This document shows, one piece after another, positions 7,735 through 14,235 of a stretch of DNA of 16,481 nucleotides; within the stretch, counting starts at the first letter, position 1, and every line of letters begins with the position of its first letter. This DNA is from CAYVAP01 sp964343195 (GTDB lineage: Bacteria > Bacteroidota > Bacteroidia > J057). A model generated the notes under the pieces. The model had not been told where the DNA came from and did no database searches. It was given only the letters and a program-made list of their open reading frames with translations. A program made the position numbers and the translations under genes. The stretch lies in NCBI GenBank assembly GCA_964343195.1, contig CAYFIR010000143.1:1-16481 (forward strand). The letters run 5' to 3'.

Positions 7735-7786
7735 AAGCCTGGCCTGCGTGGTGGGTAGAAAACCTGGGAAGTTGTTAAATTGAAAC

Positions 7787-8335
7787 ATGTCCCACCTCCG
7801 CCTCTTCCTCGGTATCAGCCTGCCTCCCGACTGGCGCAAGTCCATTCAGCAATGGATCGAAAGCCAACCCCCCATCAATGGATTGCACTGGACGCCTGCT
7901 GCAAACTGGCATATCACCCAGTATTTCTTTGGCAACATTCCGCCCGAAATGTTGGAGAACCTCAAGGCTTTGCTGACACTGGGACTCAAGGACGCGGAGC
8001 CTTTTTCCCTGGAACTGGATCAGTTTTGCCTTGCGCCACAAGCAAGTCGGCCCCGGATGATCTGGGCGCGTTTCCATCGACACCCGGTTTTCCAAAGCGT
8101 GGTGGAGCAGGTGCACCCGCTGTTTTTGCAAATTCAACCGGAACATCAAATGCGGCACAAGCCCATACCGCACATTACGCTCGCGCGCATCAAGCAGCCA
8201 AACGAACTGGATCAAATCCAGTGGCCACTCGTCTCCCCTAATTCTTTTCCGATCACAGAGCTCATCCTCTTCCAGTCAGTCCAGGAAGAGGGCCGCACCC
8301 ATTACAAGCCACTGCATAGCTGGATATTGAGATAA
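7787..8335 (+). CDS. thpR: RNA 2',3'-cyclic phosphodiesterase (2'-5' RNA ligase family)
   Basis: This cytoplasmic enzyme of 182 residues is the usual length for the LigT/ThpR family of 2H phosphoesterases. Both HxT catalytic motifs are present: WHITQYFFGNI (His42, Thr44), equivalent to the family HxTLxFLG, and PHITLARIK (His129, Thr131). The N-terminus LRLFLGISLP and the closing region with ITELILFQS are also typical. Family members hydrolyse 2',3'-cyclic phosphate ends of RNA to 2'-phosphates and can ligate tRNA halves in vitro; the physiological role is poorly known. It stands alone, with the repeat island upstream and a hairpin between its stop and the convergent YceI gene. Confidence 0.92.
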   Translation: MSHLRLFLGISLPPDWRKSIQQWIESQPPINGLHWTPAANWHITQYFFGNIPPEMLENLKALLTLGLKDAEPFSLELDQFCLAPQASRPRMIWARFHRHPVFQSVVEQVHPLFLQIQPEHQMRHKPIPHITLARIKQPNELDQIQWPLVSPNSFPITELILFQSVQEEGRTHYKPLHSWILR

Positions 8336-8340
8336 AATTT

Positions 8341-8369
8341 GGGGAATGAAGCCTAAAGCCTCATTCCCC
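8341..8369. terminator. Hairpin between convergent thpR and YceI genes
   Basis: GGGGAATGA at 8341-8349 pairs perfectly with TCATTCCCC at 8361-8369 around an 11-nt loop. It lies in the 64 bp between two convergent stop codons, where a bidirectional terminator is expected. The minus-strand side is followed by an A/T-rich AAATTTTATC, while the plus-strand side lacks a T run, so it may mainly serve the YceI gene. Confidence 0.6.
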
Positions 8370-8399
8370 TATGGATGCTCGCAGGGTGCTGCGAATGAA

Positions 8400-8933
8400 T
8401 TACTGCTGAACTACCTGCATGTTCAGAGCAAGCTTGACGGTGTCGCCTACTACCACTCCGCCAGCGTCGGTAACAGCATGCCAGTTCAGGCCAAATTCCT
8501 TGCGGTTTACTTCTCCGGTAATTTCAAAACCAGCCTTGGTTTGTCCGTATGGGTCGACCATGGTACCACCGTACTCGACGTTCAGGATTGTTTCCTTGGT
8601 TACGCCACGCAGGGTCAGCGGCCCGGTCATGGTGTACTTGTCGCCCGATACTTTCTTCAGGGTGCCTTCGAAAATGATCTGTGGATGCTCGTCCGCAGCG
8701 AAGAAGTCGTTGGTGCGCAGGTGATTGTCGCGGTCGGCCATGTTGGTGTCGACACTTTTTACCTCAGCAGTGAATGATGCAGTTGCGCCGTCAAAATCCT
8801 CTGATTCGCTTTCCAGGCTTCCGTCAAATTCTTTGAAGGTTCCGGTTACGGTGGAGATGACCAGATGCTTTACCTTGAACTGCACTTCACTGTGAGTAGG
8901 GTCTACTTTCCAGGCGGTTTTAGTTGCTACCAT
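8400..8933 (-). CDS. YceI-family protein
   Basis: This protein of 177 residues covers a whole YceI lipocalin-like beta-barrel. Visible landmarks are WKVDPTHSEVQFKVKHLVIS at 8-27, TGTFKEFDGSL, DTNMADRDNHLRTNDFF (the family RDxHLxxxDFF), FEGTLKKVSGDKYTMTGPLT, and the C-terminal FGLNW and VVVGDTVKLALN. YceI proteins bind long isoprenoids or other lipids in the known structures. No signal peptide is present (MVATKTAWKVD), so unlike E. coli YceI this one is probably cytoplasmic, as are many Bacteroidota members. Two copies of an AATGTTYAAACACT motif sit 33-71 bp upstream and probably control it. Confidence 0.93.
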   Translation of the reverse strand: MVATKTAWKVDPTHSEVQFKVKHLVISTVTGTFKEFDGSLESESEDFDGATASFTAEVKSVDTNMADRDNHLRTNDFFAADEHPQIIFEGTLKKVSGDKYTMTGPLTLRGVTKETILNVEYGGTMVDPYGQTKAGFEITGEVNRKEFGLNWHAVTDAGGVVVGDTVKLALNMQVVQQ

Positions 8934-8965
8934 GAGATATTGAAGTTACGTGTTAATTGATTTTC

Positions 8966-9004
8966 AATGTTCAAACACTAATTTATACTTAATGTTTAAA
9001 CACT
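8966..9004. promoter_or_regulatory. Paired palindromic operator-like motif upstream of the YceI gene
   Basis: AATGTTCAAACACT (8966-8979) and AATGTTTAAACACT (8991-9004) differ at one base and start 25 bp apart. The second contains the perfect palindrome TGTTTAAACA (8993-9002). The pair lies directly upstream of the YceI start and nothing else reads from here, so a dimeric regulator binding two sites is a fair inference; MarR-type regulators are common neighbours of YceI genes in this phylum but none is in the window. The -33/-7 elements themselves were not clear. Confidence 0.55.
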
Positions 9005-9031
9005 GGTTGTGTTTTTTGAAAAAAATTTGAA

Positions 9032-9077
9032 GAGACCGCTACGAGAACCGAGACCGTTTCACTGCGAGATCGCTACG
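9032..9077. repeat. GAGAYCG tandem-like repeat
   Basis: Three units begin GAGACCG or GAGATCG at 9032, 9050 and 9066 (spacing 18 and 16 bp). Units one and three share GAGAYCGCTACG. A further short direct repeat, GCTGTCA, follows around 9078-9100 and overlaps the end of the small frame on the other strand. This has the look of a small dispersed intergenic repeat of the genome; no function is evident. Confidence 0.55.
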
Positions 9078-9080
9078 CTG

Positions 9081-9299
9081 TCAGGCCGCGTGGCTGTCAG
9101 AGGAAAAAAGAAGAAATGTTACACCGATCCCTGACCTATCAGGAAATATAGCCCCGGTAACATCTGACTGCTTCTGTGTCTGGTACCCCAGATCTACCCT
9201 GGTAGTAGCCGTTGTATCCGTTCTGTCCTGCGCCGACACCCCGAGGGTCGTAAGCAGCTGGAACATAAAAAGTATCAGGTTGTAGCTGATTTTTTTCAT
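9081..9299 (-). CDS. Small exported peptide with SusC-like plug start; possible TonB receptor remnant
   Basis: This is a 72-residue frame with a clear signal peptide, MKKISYNLILFMFQLLTTLG then VSAQ, and a mature part of about 48 residues. Residues 35-51, VDLGYQTQKQSDVTGAI, closely resemble the start of the plug domain of SusC/TonB-dependent receptors, which reads like VVVGYGTQKxSDVTGAV. The expected continuation of the plug does not follow in any frame I translated by hand: the peptide ends with a hydrophobic VTFLLFSS stretch and then repeat DNA. It is either a truncated remnant of a receptor or stand-alone plug protein, or a short real gene. There is no adjacent SusD. Coding status is uncertain. 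Confidence 0.45.
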   Translation of the reverse strand: MKKISYNLILFMFQLLTTLGVSAQDRTDTTATTRVDLGYQTQKQSDVTGAIFPDRSGIGVTFLLFSSDSHAA

Positions 9300-9479
9300 C
9301 GTAGATCCTTAACGTGATAGGCTGATTTGAATCAAAGGATTTTCGAAAAATCCCTTCATGCGAATTAACAATTCAAAGGCGAGATTCGGAATGTTGTGGT
9401 GAATTTTTGAGAAGATGTGCTATCCTTCCTCTCTTCCTGCCCATGAGGCCTCCTTGGTGCTCTTTGTGGTAAGAAAAAG
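9300..9479. other. Intergenic gap with hairpin and dispersed repeat
   Basis: This holds no gene. GGATTTT (9337-9343) pairs with AAAATCC (9347-9353) around CGA, between the TAXI-protein stop and the small peptide start; it could be a weak terminator. An imperfect palindrome TGATTTGAATCA lies at 9323-9334. At 9445-9481 a 37-bp stretch ending at the TAXI-protein stop codon matches 16397-16433 at 27 of 37 positions, sharing CTTTG and GGTAAGAAA. Confidence 0.5.
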
Positions 9480-10478
9480 TCAGTATCCAGCATCCCCCAA
9501 CCACCCCATCTCCTGATAGTACCGCTCCGCGCCAGGATGTAGCTCGCAGGGCAAATTGAGTAACGCATTTTCCGGGGTGATCTGTGTGGCGGCCCGGTGG
9601 GCTTTGTACAGCTCTGAGAGGTGCTCGAAGAGGGCTTTGGTTAGGCGATAGACATCGTCCTCAGGTACGCCGGGGCGCACGGCGAGGAAGTTGGGCTGAG
9701 AGATCGTGAAGATGGTGTCGGTCTGGCCGGGGTAAGTCTGGGGCGGAATGGCAAAGGGCCTCCACAACGGATAGGCGGCATTGATCTGTGCCAGTTGGTC
9801 AGAGGTGACATTGAGCACGGTTACCTCATCGCTGCCCATGGTCGCGTATGCCTGGGTGATGGCTGCTACCGGCACCCCGGCGGGAATGTTCATGCCGTCG
9901 ATGCGGCCATCCTGCAAGGCCGAGGCCGAACTGCTATAGCCGAGGTATTCGAGCGAAAAGTCTTCTTCCGGTTCATATCCCAGCGCCTCTAGGATCACCC
10001 TGCCAGAGGTTTCGGTGCCGCTGCCGCGCTTGCCGATGGAGAAACGCTTTCCCTGCAACTGCTCCAGATCGGCGAGGGTACCACTCTGGGCGAGGTCTTT
10101 TTCGATGACGAAATGCTCTACATTGGACCAGAGATTACAGACTGCCAGGAACGCATCGCCTTGCGGTCGGCCTTCGTACTTGCCTGTTCCCTCCACCGCC
10201 ATTGCTCCAAATAATCCCTGTAATATGGCAAAGTCCGCTTCCTCAAAGCGCAGCAACTGGATGTTTTCGCCAGAGCCTGCCGAATTCATCGCCGCGACGC
10301 GCACCGCCGGACTGTCCTGCAACGTCTCAGTCCAAAGCGTCGCCATCGCTACGCCTACGGGGTAAAAAGTCCCCCCGGTTGAGGCTGTAGCAAGCAAATA
10401 GTCATGTTCACGAGCCGCAGGTGGAGTGCAGGCCACGAGCCACAGCATTCCGATGATCAAGCCATAAATCCGAACCAT
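9480..10478 (-). CDS. TAXI-family TRAP transporter solute-binding lipoprotein
   Basis: This 332-residue substrate-binding protein has a lipoprotein signal (lipobox LVAC, Cys17). Typical TAXI-type features are LLATASTGGTFYPVGVAMAT at 28-47, the AAMNSAGSGENIQLL segment, FAILQG, then GKRFSIGKRGSGTETSGRVI and LQDGRIDGMNIPAGVP. TAXI proteins deliver substrate to a fused DctQM-type TRAP permease; some characterised members bind glutamate or other carboxylates, but the ligand cannot be read here. No permease gene is present on either side: the neighbours are the small peptide and a divergent barrel-protein gene. It may be an orphan binding protein or act with a permease elsewhere. Confidence 0.9.
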   Translation of the reverse strand: MVRIYGLIIGMLWLVACTPPAAREHDYLLATASTGGTFYPVGVAMATLWTETLQDSPAVRVAAMNSAGSGENIQLLRFEEADFAILQGLFGAMAVEGTGKYEGRPQGDAFLAVCNLWSNVEHFVIEKDLAQSGTLADLEQLQGKRFSIGKRGSGTETSGRVILEALGYEPEEDFSLEYLGYSSSASALQDGRIDGMNIPAGVPVAAITQAYATMGSDEVTVLNVTSDQLAQINAAYPLWRPFAIPPQTYPGQTDTIFTISQPNFLAVRPGVPEDDVYRLTKALFEHLSELYKAHRAATQITPENALLNLPCELHPGAERYYQEMGWLGDAGY

Positions 10479-10599
10479 GCAGGGAAATTAGACGCCAAGC
10501 TTCTCTTTGGCAAGTCTGACTCCTGCCTGCCGAATACTCAATCTGATTTGATTCCTACCGAATTCCAAGCGATTTTAGGTAGCACAAAACCACTTTTTC

Positions 10600-11202
10600 A
10601 TGAAACTCCTTCTCAGAATTACCCTGATTTCTTCTGCATTCCTGCTACTTGTGATTTCATCTTTTGCCCAGCTACCTTCCCGTTTGTCACTTAGAGTCGA
10701 GTCTGGCATAGCTCCTATGCTAGGCGGAGCAGTAGATTACTATTTCACGCCTCACCTTGGCGTCACTACCGGTTTTGGGGGCCACCTTCGTCATGTCCAG
10801 CAATACCAGGATGGGGAAAGGTTAGATGCTTTTTTTCGAGAAACCACCCTGATGGTTCCATTGGGTTTAGTAGGGAATTGGTCGCTGTCTCCCAAAAGCA
10901 GAATTTTGGTAGAGATGGGGGGGATTGCTTCCCGAACCAAAAGCCGCCGTAAATATGACCCTGCCGTAAATCCCGACCAGCAGGACAATTCCAGTATTAA
11001 TTCCAACTTCAATTTCTTTTGTAGCCTGGGCTACGAGCGACAATTTGGAGAAGTGTTCGGCCGGATTGGGTTTGACATCATTGGGATGGAAATCGAGGAA
11101 TATTTCTGGATCAACAATACCCCAATATTCCTCGCATATCCTCAGGCGATTTTTCCGACCATTTCTGTGGGGAAGTACCTGGATGCAAGTCCCAAGGAAT
11201 AA
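10600..11202 (+). CDS. Small outer-membrane beta-barrel-like protein, paralogue 1
   Basis: This 200-residue protein has a signal peptide of about 24 residues (ending SSFAQ) followed by alternating amphipathic strands: SLRVESGIAPMLG, AVDYYFTPHLGVTTGFGGHL, TTLMVPLGLVGNWSL, SRILVEMGG and NFFCSLGYERQF. This pattern suggests a small 8-10-stranded outer-membrane barrel of the OmpW/PorT-like kind, but I do not recognise a named family. It is followed 20 bp later by a clear paralogue in the same orientation, so the pair arose by tandem duplication and is probably an operon. The 121 bp upstream is shared with the divergent TAXI-protein gene. Confidence 0.75.
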   Translation: MKLLLRITLISSAFLLLVISSFAQLPSRLSLRVESGIAPMLGGAVDYYFTPHLGVTTGFGGHLRHVQQYQDGERLDAFFRETTLMVPLGLVGNWSLSPKSRILVEMGGIASRTKSRRKYDPAVNPDQQDNSSINSNFNFFCSLGYERQFGEVFGRIGFDIIGMEIEEYFWINNTPIFLAYPQAIFPTISVGKYLDASPKE

Positions 11203-11222
11203 AACCTTCAGTTCAGGAAACC

Positions 11223-11813
11223 ATGACAAATCATTTTAAGCAAATCTTCGGTCTGTTGGCGTTTGCCATGCTTTCCCTTCCCCTGATGGGGCAGGTTCCC
11301 GCTCGGTGGAATGTCCAGTTCGAAACGGGGCTTTTTCCCCGGCTGGGAATTGGAGCGGAATACTATTTTACCCCTCACATTGGGGTTTCCGTTGGGCTGG
11401 GAGGATATCTGCAACAAAACAGGTTTCAGCATGAGGGAGAGCCTACGGATGGATTTCAGCGAAAAACCATCCTTTTTGCCCCGATAGGATTGACAGGTAA
11501 TTGGTCCATCACGCCTAAGAGCCGAATTCTGGCTGAGATAGGGGGTGCCGCTCAGCAGATTACCCATCTGATGCGATACGATCAGTCAGTTAATCCTGGT
11601 CAGGAAGAAAGCTATCAAAAAGTGAACAAGTTTAATCTTTATAGCTCCATCGGCTACGAACGACAATTCAAGCATTTTGTATTGCGGGCCAGCCTCCTGA
11701 TGCTGGAATGGGAAACTGATGGAATCCCTCTGCCAGGAGGGAGCGAAATTTTTGTGGCTTATCCAGAGACGATTTCGCCCGTCATTTCGATTGGCAAGTA
11801 CCTGGGAAGGTAA
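11223..11813 (+). CDS. Small outer-membrane beta-barrel-like protein, paralogue 2
   Basis: This is a 196-residue protein with a signal peptide ending LPLMGQ and the same strand pattern as its upstream neighbour. Blocks held in common include YYFTPH, a GxGG-L stretch, PxGLxGNWSxxPKSRIL, the VNPxQ segment, GYERQF and the terminal ISIGKYL. Differences concentrate in the segments expected to be external loops, for example HEGEPTDGFQR and EWETDGIPLPGG, as expected when paralogous barrels diverge in exposed parts (inference). AGGA lies about 6 bp before the ATG, an unusually visible ribosome-binding site here. Transcription probably ends at the strong hairpin at 11875-11902. Confidence 0.75.
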   Translation: MTNHFKQIFGLLAFAMLSLPLMGQVPARWNVQFETGLFPRLGIGAEYYFTPHIGVSVGLGGYLQQNRFQHEGEPTDGFQRKTILFAPIGLTGNWSITPKSRILAEIGGAAQQITHLMRYDQSVNPGQEESYQKVNKFNLYSSIGYERQFKHFVLRASLLMLEWETDGIPLPGGSEIFVAYPETISPVISIGKYLGR

Positions 11814-11874
11814 GGCTTAGCGAAGCAGGTGTAAACCGAGATTAAAGGATCGGATGGGAATCCGAAAAACCACA

Positions 11875-11902
11875 TTCCACCGGGTCCGGAGACCCGGCGG
11901 AA
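11875..11902. terminator. Strong GC-rich hairpin between convergent genes
   Basis: TTCCACCGGGTC (11875-11886) and GACCCGGCGGAA (11891-11902) pair over 12 positions with a single A-C mismatch (a G-U pair on the minus strand) and a CGGA loop. It lies between the stop of the second barrel gene and the stop of the molybdenum hydroxylase large subunit. A bidirectional terminator is likely, although no long T run follows on either side. Fifteen bases of it recur at 7613-7627. Confidence 0.6.
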
Positions 11903-11929
11903 CCTTTGAGCTACGAGCTTTCATCGCCG

Positions 11930-14137
11930 TCACCCCAAACTCTGAGTTTGCTTTAAGCCATCGATAAAGGGCTGTTGATAAAAGCGGGTGCCCGTTGCTT
12001 TGTAAAGTGCACTGGCCAATGCTCCGACAACCGGAGGCAGCGGTGGCTCGCCCAAACCAGTCGGGTCGATGTCGTTTTTGACGAAGTGTACTTCCTGCTC
12101 CTTGGGGGCTTCGCTGTGGCGAATCAGGCGGTAGCGGTCAAAATTGCTTTGCTCAGGCACTCCGTTGTTCAGCGTGAGTTTGCTGTACATCGAGTGGCCA
12201 ATCCCGTCGATCACCCCACCCTGCACCATGTTGGTCGCGGCATCGGGATTCACCACAATGCCACAATCCACGGCGCTCCAGACCTTTTGCACGATCGGCT
12301 TTCCATCCTTTACCTCGACATCCATCACCTGCGCGACATAGGAATTGTGGCAAAAATAGGCGGCCACTCCACGGCCTACGCCTTTCGCTGGCGCGGCACC
12401 CCAGTTAGACTTTTCCCGCACCATTTCCAACACCCCGGCATAGCGAGCGGCATCGTAGTCGTTGCGCTCGCCGACGGGATTTTCCTGGGCTTTGCGCAGC
12501 AATTCGAGGCGAAGCTCGATGGGATCTTTGCCCATCTCTTCCGCCAGTTCGTCCATGAAAGACTGCTCGGCTCCTGCGGCAAAATTAGATCGTGGCGCAC
12601 GCCAGGCACCGGTAGAGACGTTGGACTCCAGTGCCCAGACTTCTGCTTTGTAATTTTCGACGGCTCCGGCCGGAAAGCGATCGGCAAATACCGCCGGCTC
12701 CGGGATACCGCCGCCTTTGACCTCCAGGCCGATCAGGTTGTTGTCTTCGTCCAAAGCCGCCCGATAGGTGGTGTGGTAGGTCGGGCGATAGGTGCCAAAG
12801 GTCATGTCGTCCTCGCGGGTATAGACCAGTTTGATGGGAGCATTCATTTGCCTGGAAATGACTGCGGCTTCCACCATGAAGTGGCCGTAAAGCCGACGCC
12901 CAAATCCACCTCCCATGCGGGTCATCTGGATGTCGATCTTCTCCAGCGGCAGGCCTAGCCGGGTAGAAAGCGACTTTTCCATGAACTCAGGTGTCTGTAT
13001 CGGGCCGATCATCTCTGCCTTCTCGTCGGTCACATGGGCGAAGAAATTCATCGGCTCCATGGTATTGTGGGGCAGATAAGGCGCGGTATAGGTGCGCTCG
13101 ATCACGCGGGCGGCATTGGCAAAAGCCGCTTGTGGATCGCCATCTTCCCGCACTACCCTACCCGGCTGGGCGGCACGCTCGGCCATGCGGGCCATCTGGC
13201 TCTCTGTGGACTCCAGTTCGTCCGAATCCGCCTCCCACTCGATTTGCAGGGCCTTCTTGGCTTTCAACACCTGCCAGGTAGATTCTCCCACTACTGCGAC
13301 CAATTCCGTGAAAGCAGAGGTATCGCACCACTGCATGTCGCTTTCATTTTCGTAGGCCTTAATGGTGATCACATCGCGGATGCCAGACATGGCTCTGGCC
13401 GCCGAGCTGTCCACCGATTTGAGCTTCATCCCAAACGCTGGTGCATGGGCAATGGCCGCGTACAGCATGCCCTCGCGCTTAAAATCCAGCCCGTACAATG
13501 GCTGACCCGTGACGATTTTCTTGCCATCAACGTTCTTGCGCGACGTCCCGATGATGCTGAAATCTGCTTTGTCCTTGAGCTCTACCTCCTCTGGAACGGA
13601 TAGTTTGGAGGCAGCTGAGGCCATCTCTCCGTAACCCGCCGATTGCCCACTGGTCTTGTGGTGCAGGACACCTGCCTCGGTGGTCACCTCCTCTATCGGA
13701 ACCTGCCAGGCATTGGCAGCGGCCTGACGCAGCATGTGCCGCGCAGTCCCTCCGGCCAGGCGAAGGCCTTCCCACCCCTGACGGATGGACTGACTGCCAC
13801 CCGCCAACTGACGGGTGAAGATGTCGGTATTCAGCGGCCCTTGCTCGACCAGCACATTGTTCCAGTCGATGTCGAGCTCCTCCGCCACGATCATGGGCAT
13901 GGAGGTCTTGACATTCTGCCCGATCTCGGGATTGGGCGAAACGATGGTGGTAACGCCATTTTCGCCGATTTTGAGGTAGCCGTTGAGTTCAAACCACTCC
14001 TTGGGCATTTCCAGCACCTTTTCGGGCCTGGACGTACAGGACGCCAACCAGCTAAAGCTGAGCATCATACCGCCTCCCGCCAATGCGGAGACTTTGAGAA
14101 AGGAGCGTCTGCTATATGAAGTTTTGACGATGGACAT
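11930..14137 (-). CDS. Xanthine dehydrogenase/IorB-like molybdopterin-binding large subunit, Tat lipoprotein
   Basis: This is the catalytic subunit of a molybdenum hydroxylase, 735 residues from the ATG at 14135-14137. That start gives a Tat signal, SRRSFLKVSALAGGG, followed by a lipobox LASC with Cys34, so it is likely folded in the cytoplasm, exported and lipid-anchored. A longer frame to 14209 only translates repeat DNA. Family landmarks include the hammerhead region around GQPLYGLDFKREGM, GGGFGRRLYGHF in the Moco domain, TGAWRAPRSNFA, and GLGEPPLPP near the C-terminus with the catalytic Glu about residue 697. The duplicated-hammerhead layout and absence of a FAD subunit match isoquinoline 1-oxidoreductase-like enzymes. 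The substrate cannot be inferred. It is downstream of, and works with, the 2Fe-2S subunit. Confidence 0.92.
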   Translation of the reverse strand: MSIVKTSYSRRSFLKVSALAGGGMMLSFSWLASCTSRPEKVLEMPKEWFELNGYLKIGENGVTTIVSPNPEIGQNVKTSMPMIVAEELDIDWNNVLVEQGPLNTDIFTRQLAGGSQSIRQGWEGLRLAGGTARHMLRQAAANAWQVPIEEVTTEAGVLHHKTSGQSAGYGEMASAASKLSVPEEVELKDKADFSIIGTSRKNVDGKKIVTGQPLYGLDFKREGMLYAAIAHAPAFGMKLKSVDSSAARAMSGIRDVITIKAYENESDMQWCDTSAFTELVAVVGESTWQVLKAKKALQIEWEADSDELESTESQMARMAERAAQPGRVVREDGDPQAAFANAARVIERTYTAPYLPHNTMEPMNFFAHVTDEKAEMIGPIQTPEFMEKSLSTRLGLPLEKIDIQMTRMGGGFGRRLYGHFMVEAAVISRQMNAPIKLVYTREDDMTFGTYRPTYHTTYRAALDEDNNLIGLEVKGGGIPEPAVFADRFPAGAVENYKAEVWALESNVSTGAWRAPRSNFAAGAEQSFMDELAEEMGKDPIELRLELLRKAQENPVGERNDYDAARYAGVLEMVREKSNWGAAPAKGVGRGVAAYFCHNSYVAQVMDVEVKDGKPIVQKVWSAVDCGIVVNPDAATNMVQGGVIDGIGHSMYSKLTLNNGVPEQSNFDRYRLIRHSEAPKEQEVHFVKNDIDPTGLGEPPLPPVVGALASALYKATGTRFYQQPFIDGLKQTQSLG

Positions 14138-14235
14138 GAGGGCGATAGTTCGAAGTTTGTTGTTCGGAGTTCGGAGTTGAAAGTGCTGGCTGAAGCGATC
14201 AGCGTTCACGCTTCTTTATTGATCAATGATCAAGA
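14138..14235. repeat. 98-bp intercistronic spacer with GTTCGGA repeats and a palindrome
   Basis: This spacer separates the two hydroxylase subunit genes. It holds GTTCGGAGTTCGGAGTT (14162-14178) with a related AGTTCGAAGTTTG just before it, a GAAGCG/CGCTTC stem, and TTGATCA-A-TGATCAA (14219-14233) three bases beyond the small-subunit stop. Repeats of this AACTCCGAAC kind on the minus strand look like intergenic filler. The palindrome could modulate read-through between subunits. Confidence 0.6.

Larger units (their letters stand above)
7189..7786. other. Gene-free repeat island of about 600 bp
   Basis: No convincing gene lies here; the short frames present are translations of repeats. From left to right it holds an 8-bp stem (TGGATTTG at 7255-7262 pairing with CAAATCCA at 7274-7281), the first 97-bp direct repeat, a 156-bp hairpin-rich MITE-like element, a stretch sharing a 15-bp core with the hairpin at 11875-11902, and the second 97-bp direct repeat. 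It separates divergent genes, so the promoters of the dienelactone-hydrolase-like gene and thpR must lie at its edges; I could not pick a good match to the Bacteroidota consensus for either. Confidence 0.75.

Noticed and set aside
11975..12958. A 327-codon plus-strand frame (and a further one at 13034-13603)
   Set aside because: Both are antisense to the molybdenum hydroxylase large subunit, whose family motifs are unmistakable; the antisense proteins look random.
14138..14209. Longer N-terminus for the molybdenum hydroxylase large subunit
   Set aside because: The extra 24 residues translate the GTTCGGA repeat spacer; starting at 14137 places the twin-arginine motif normally.
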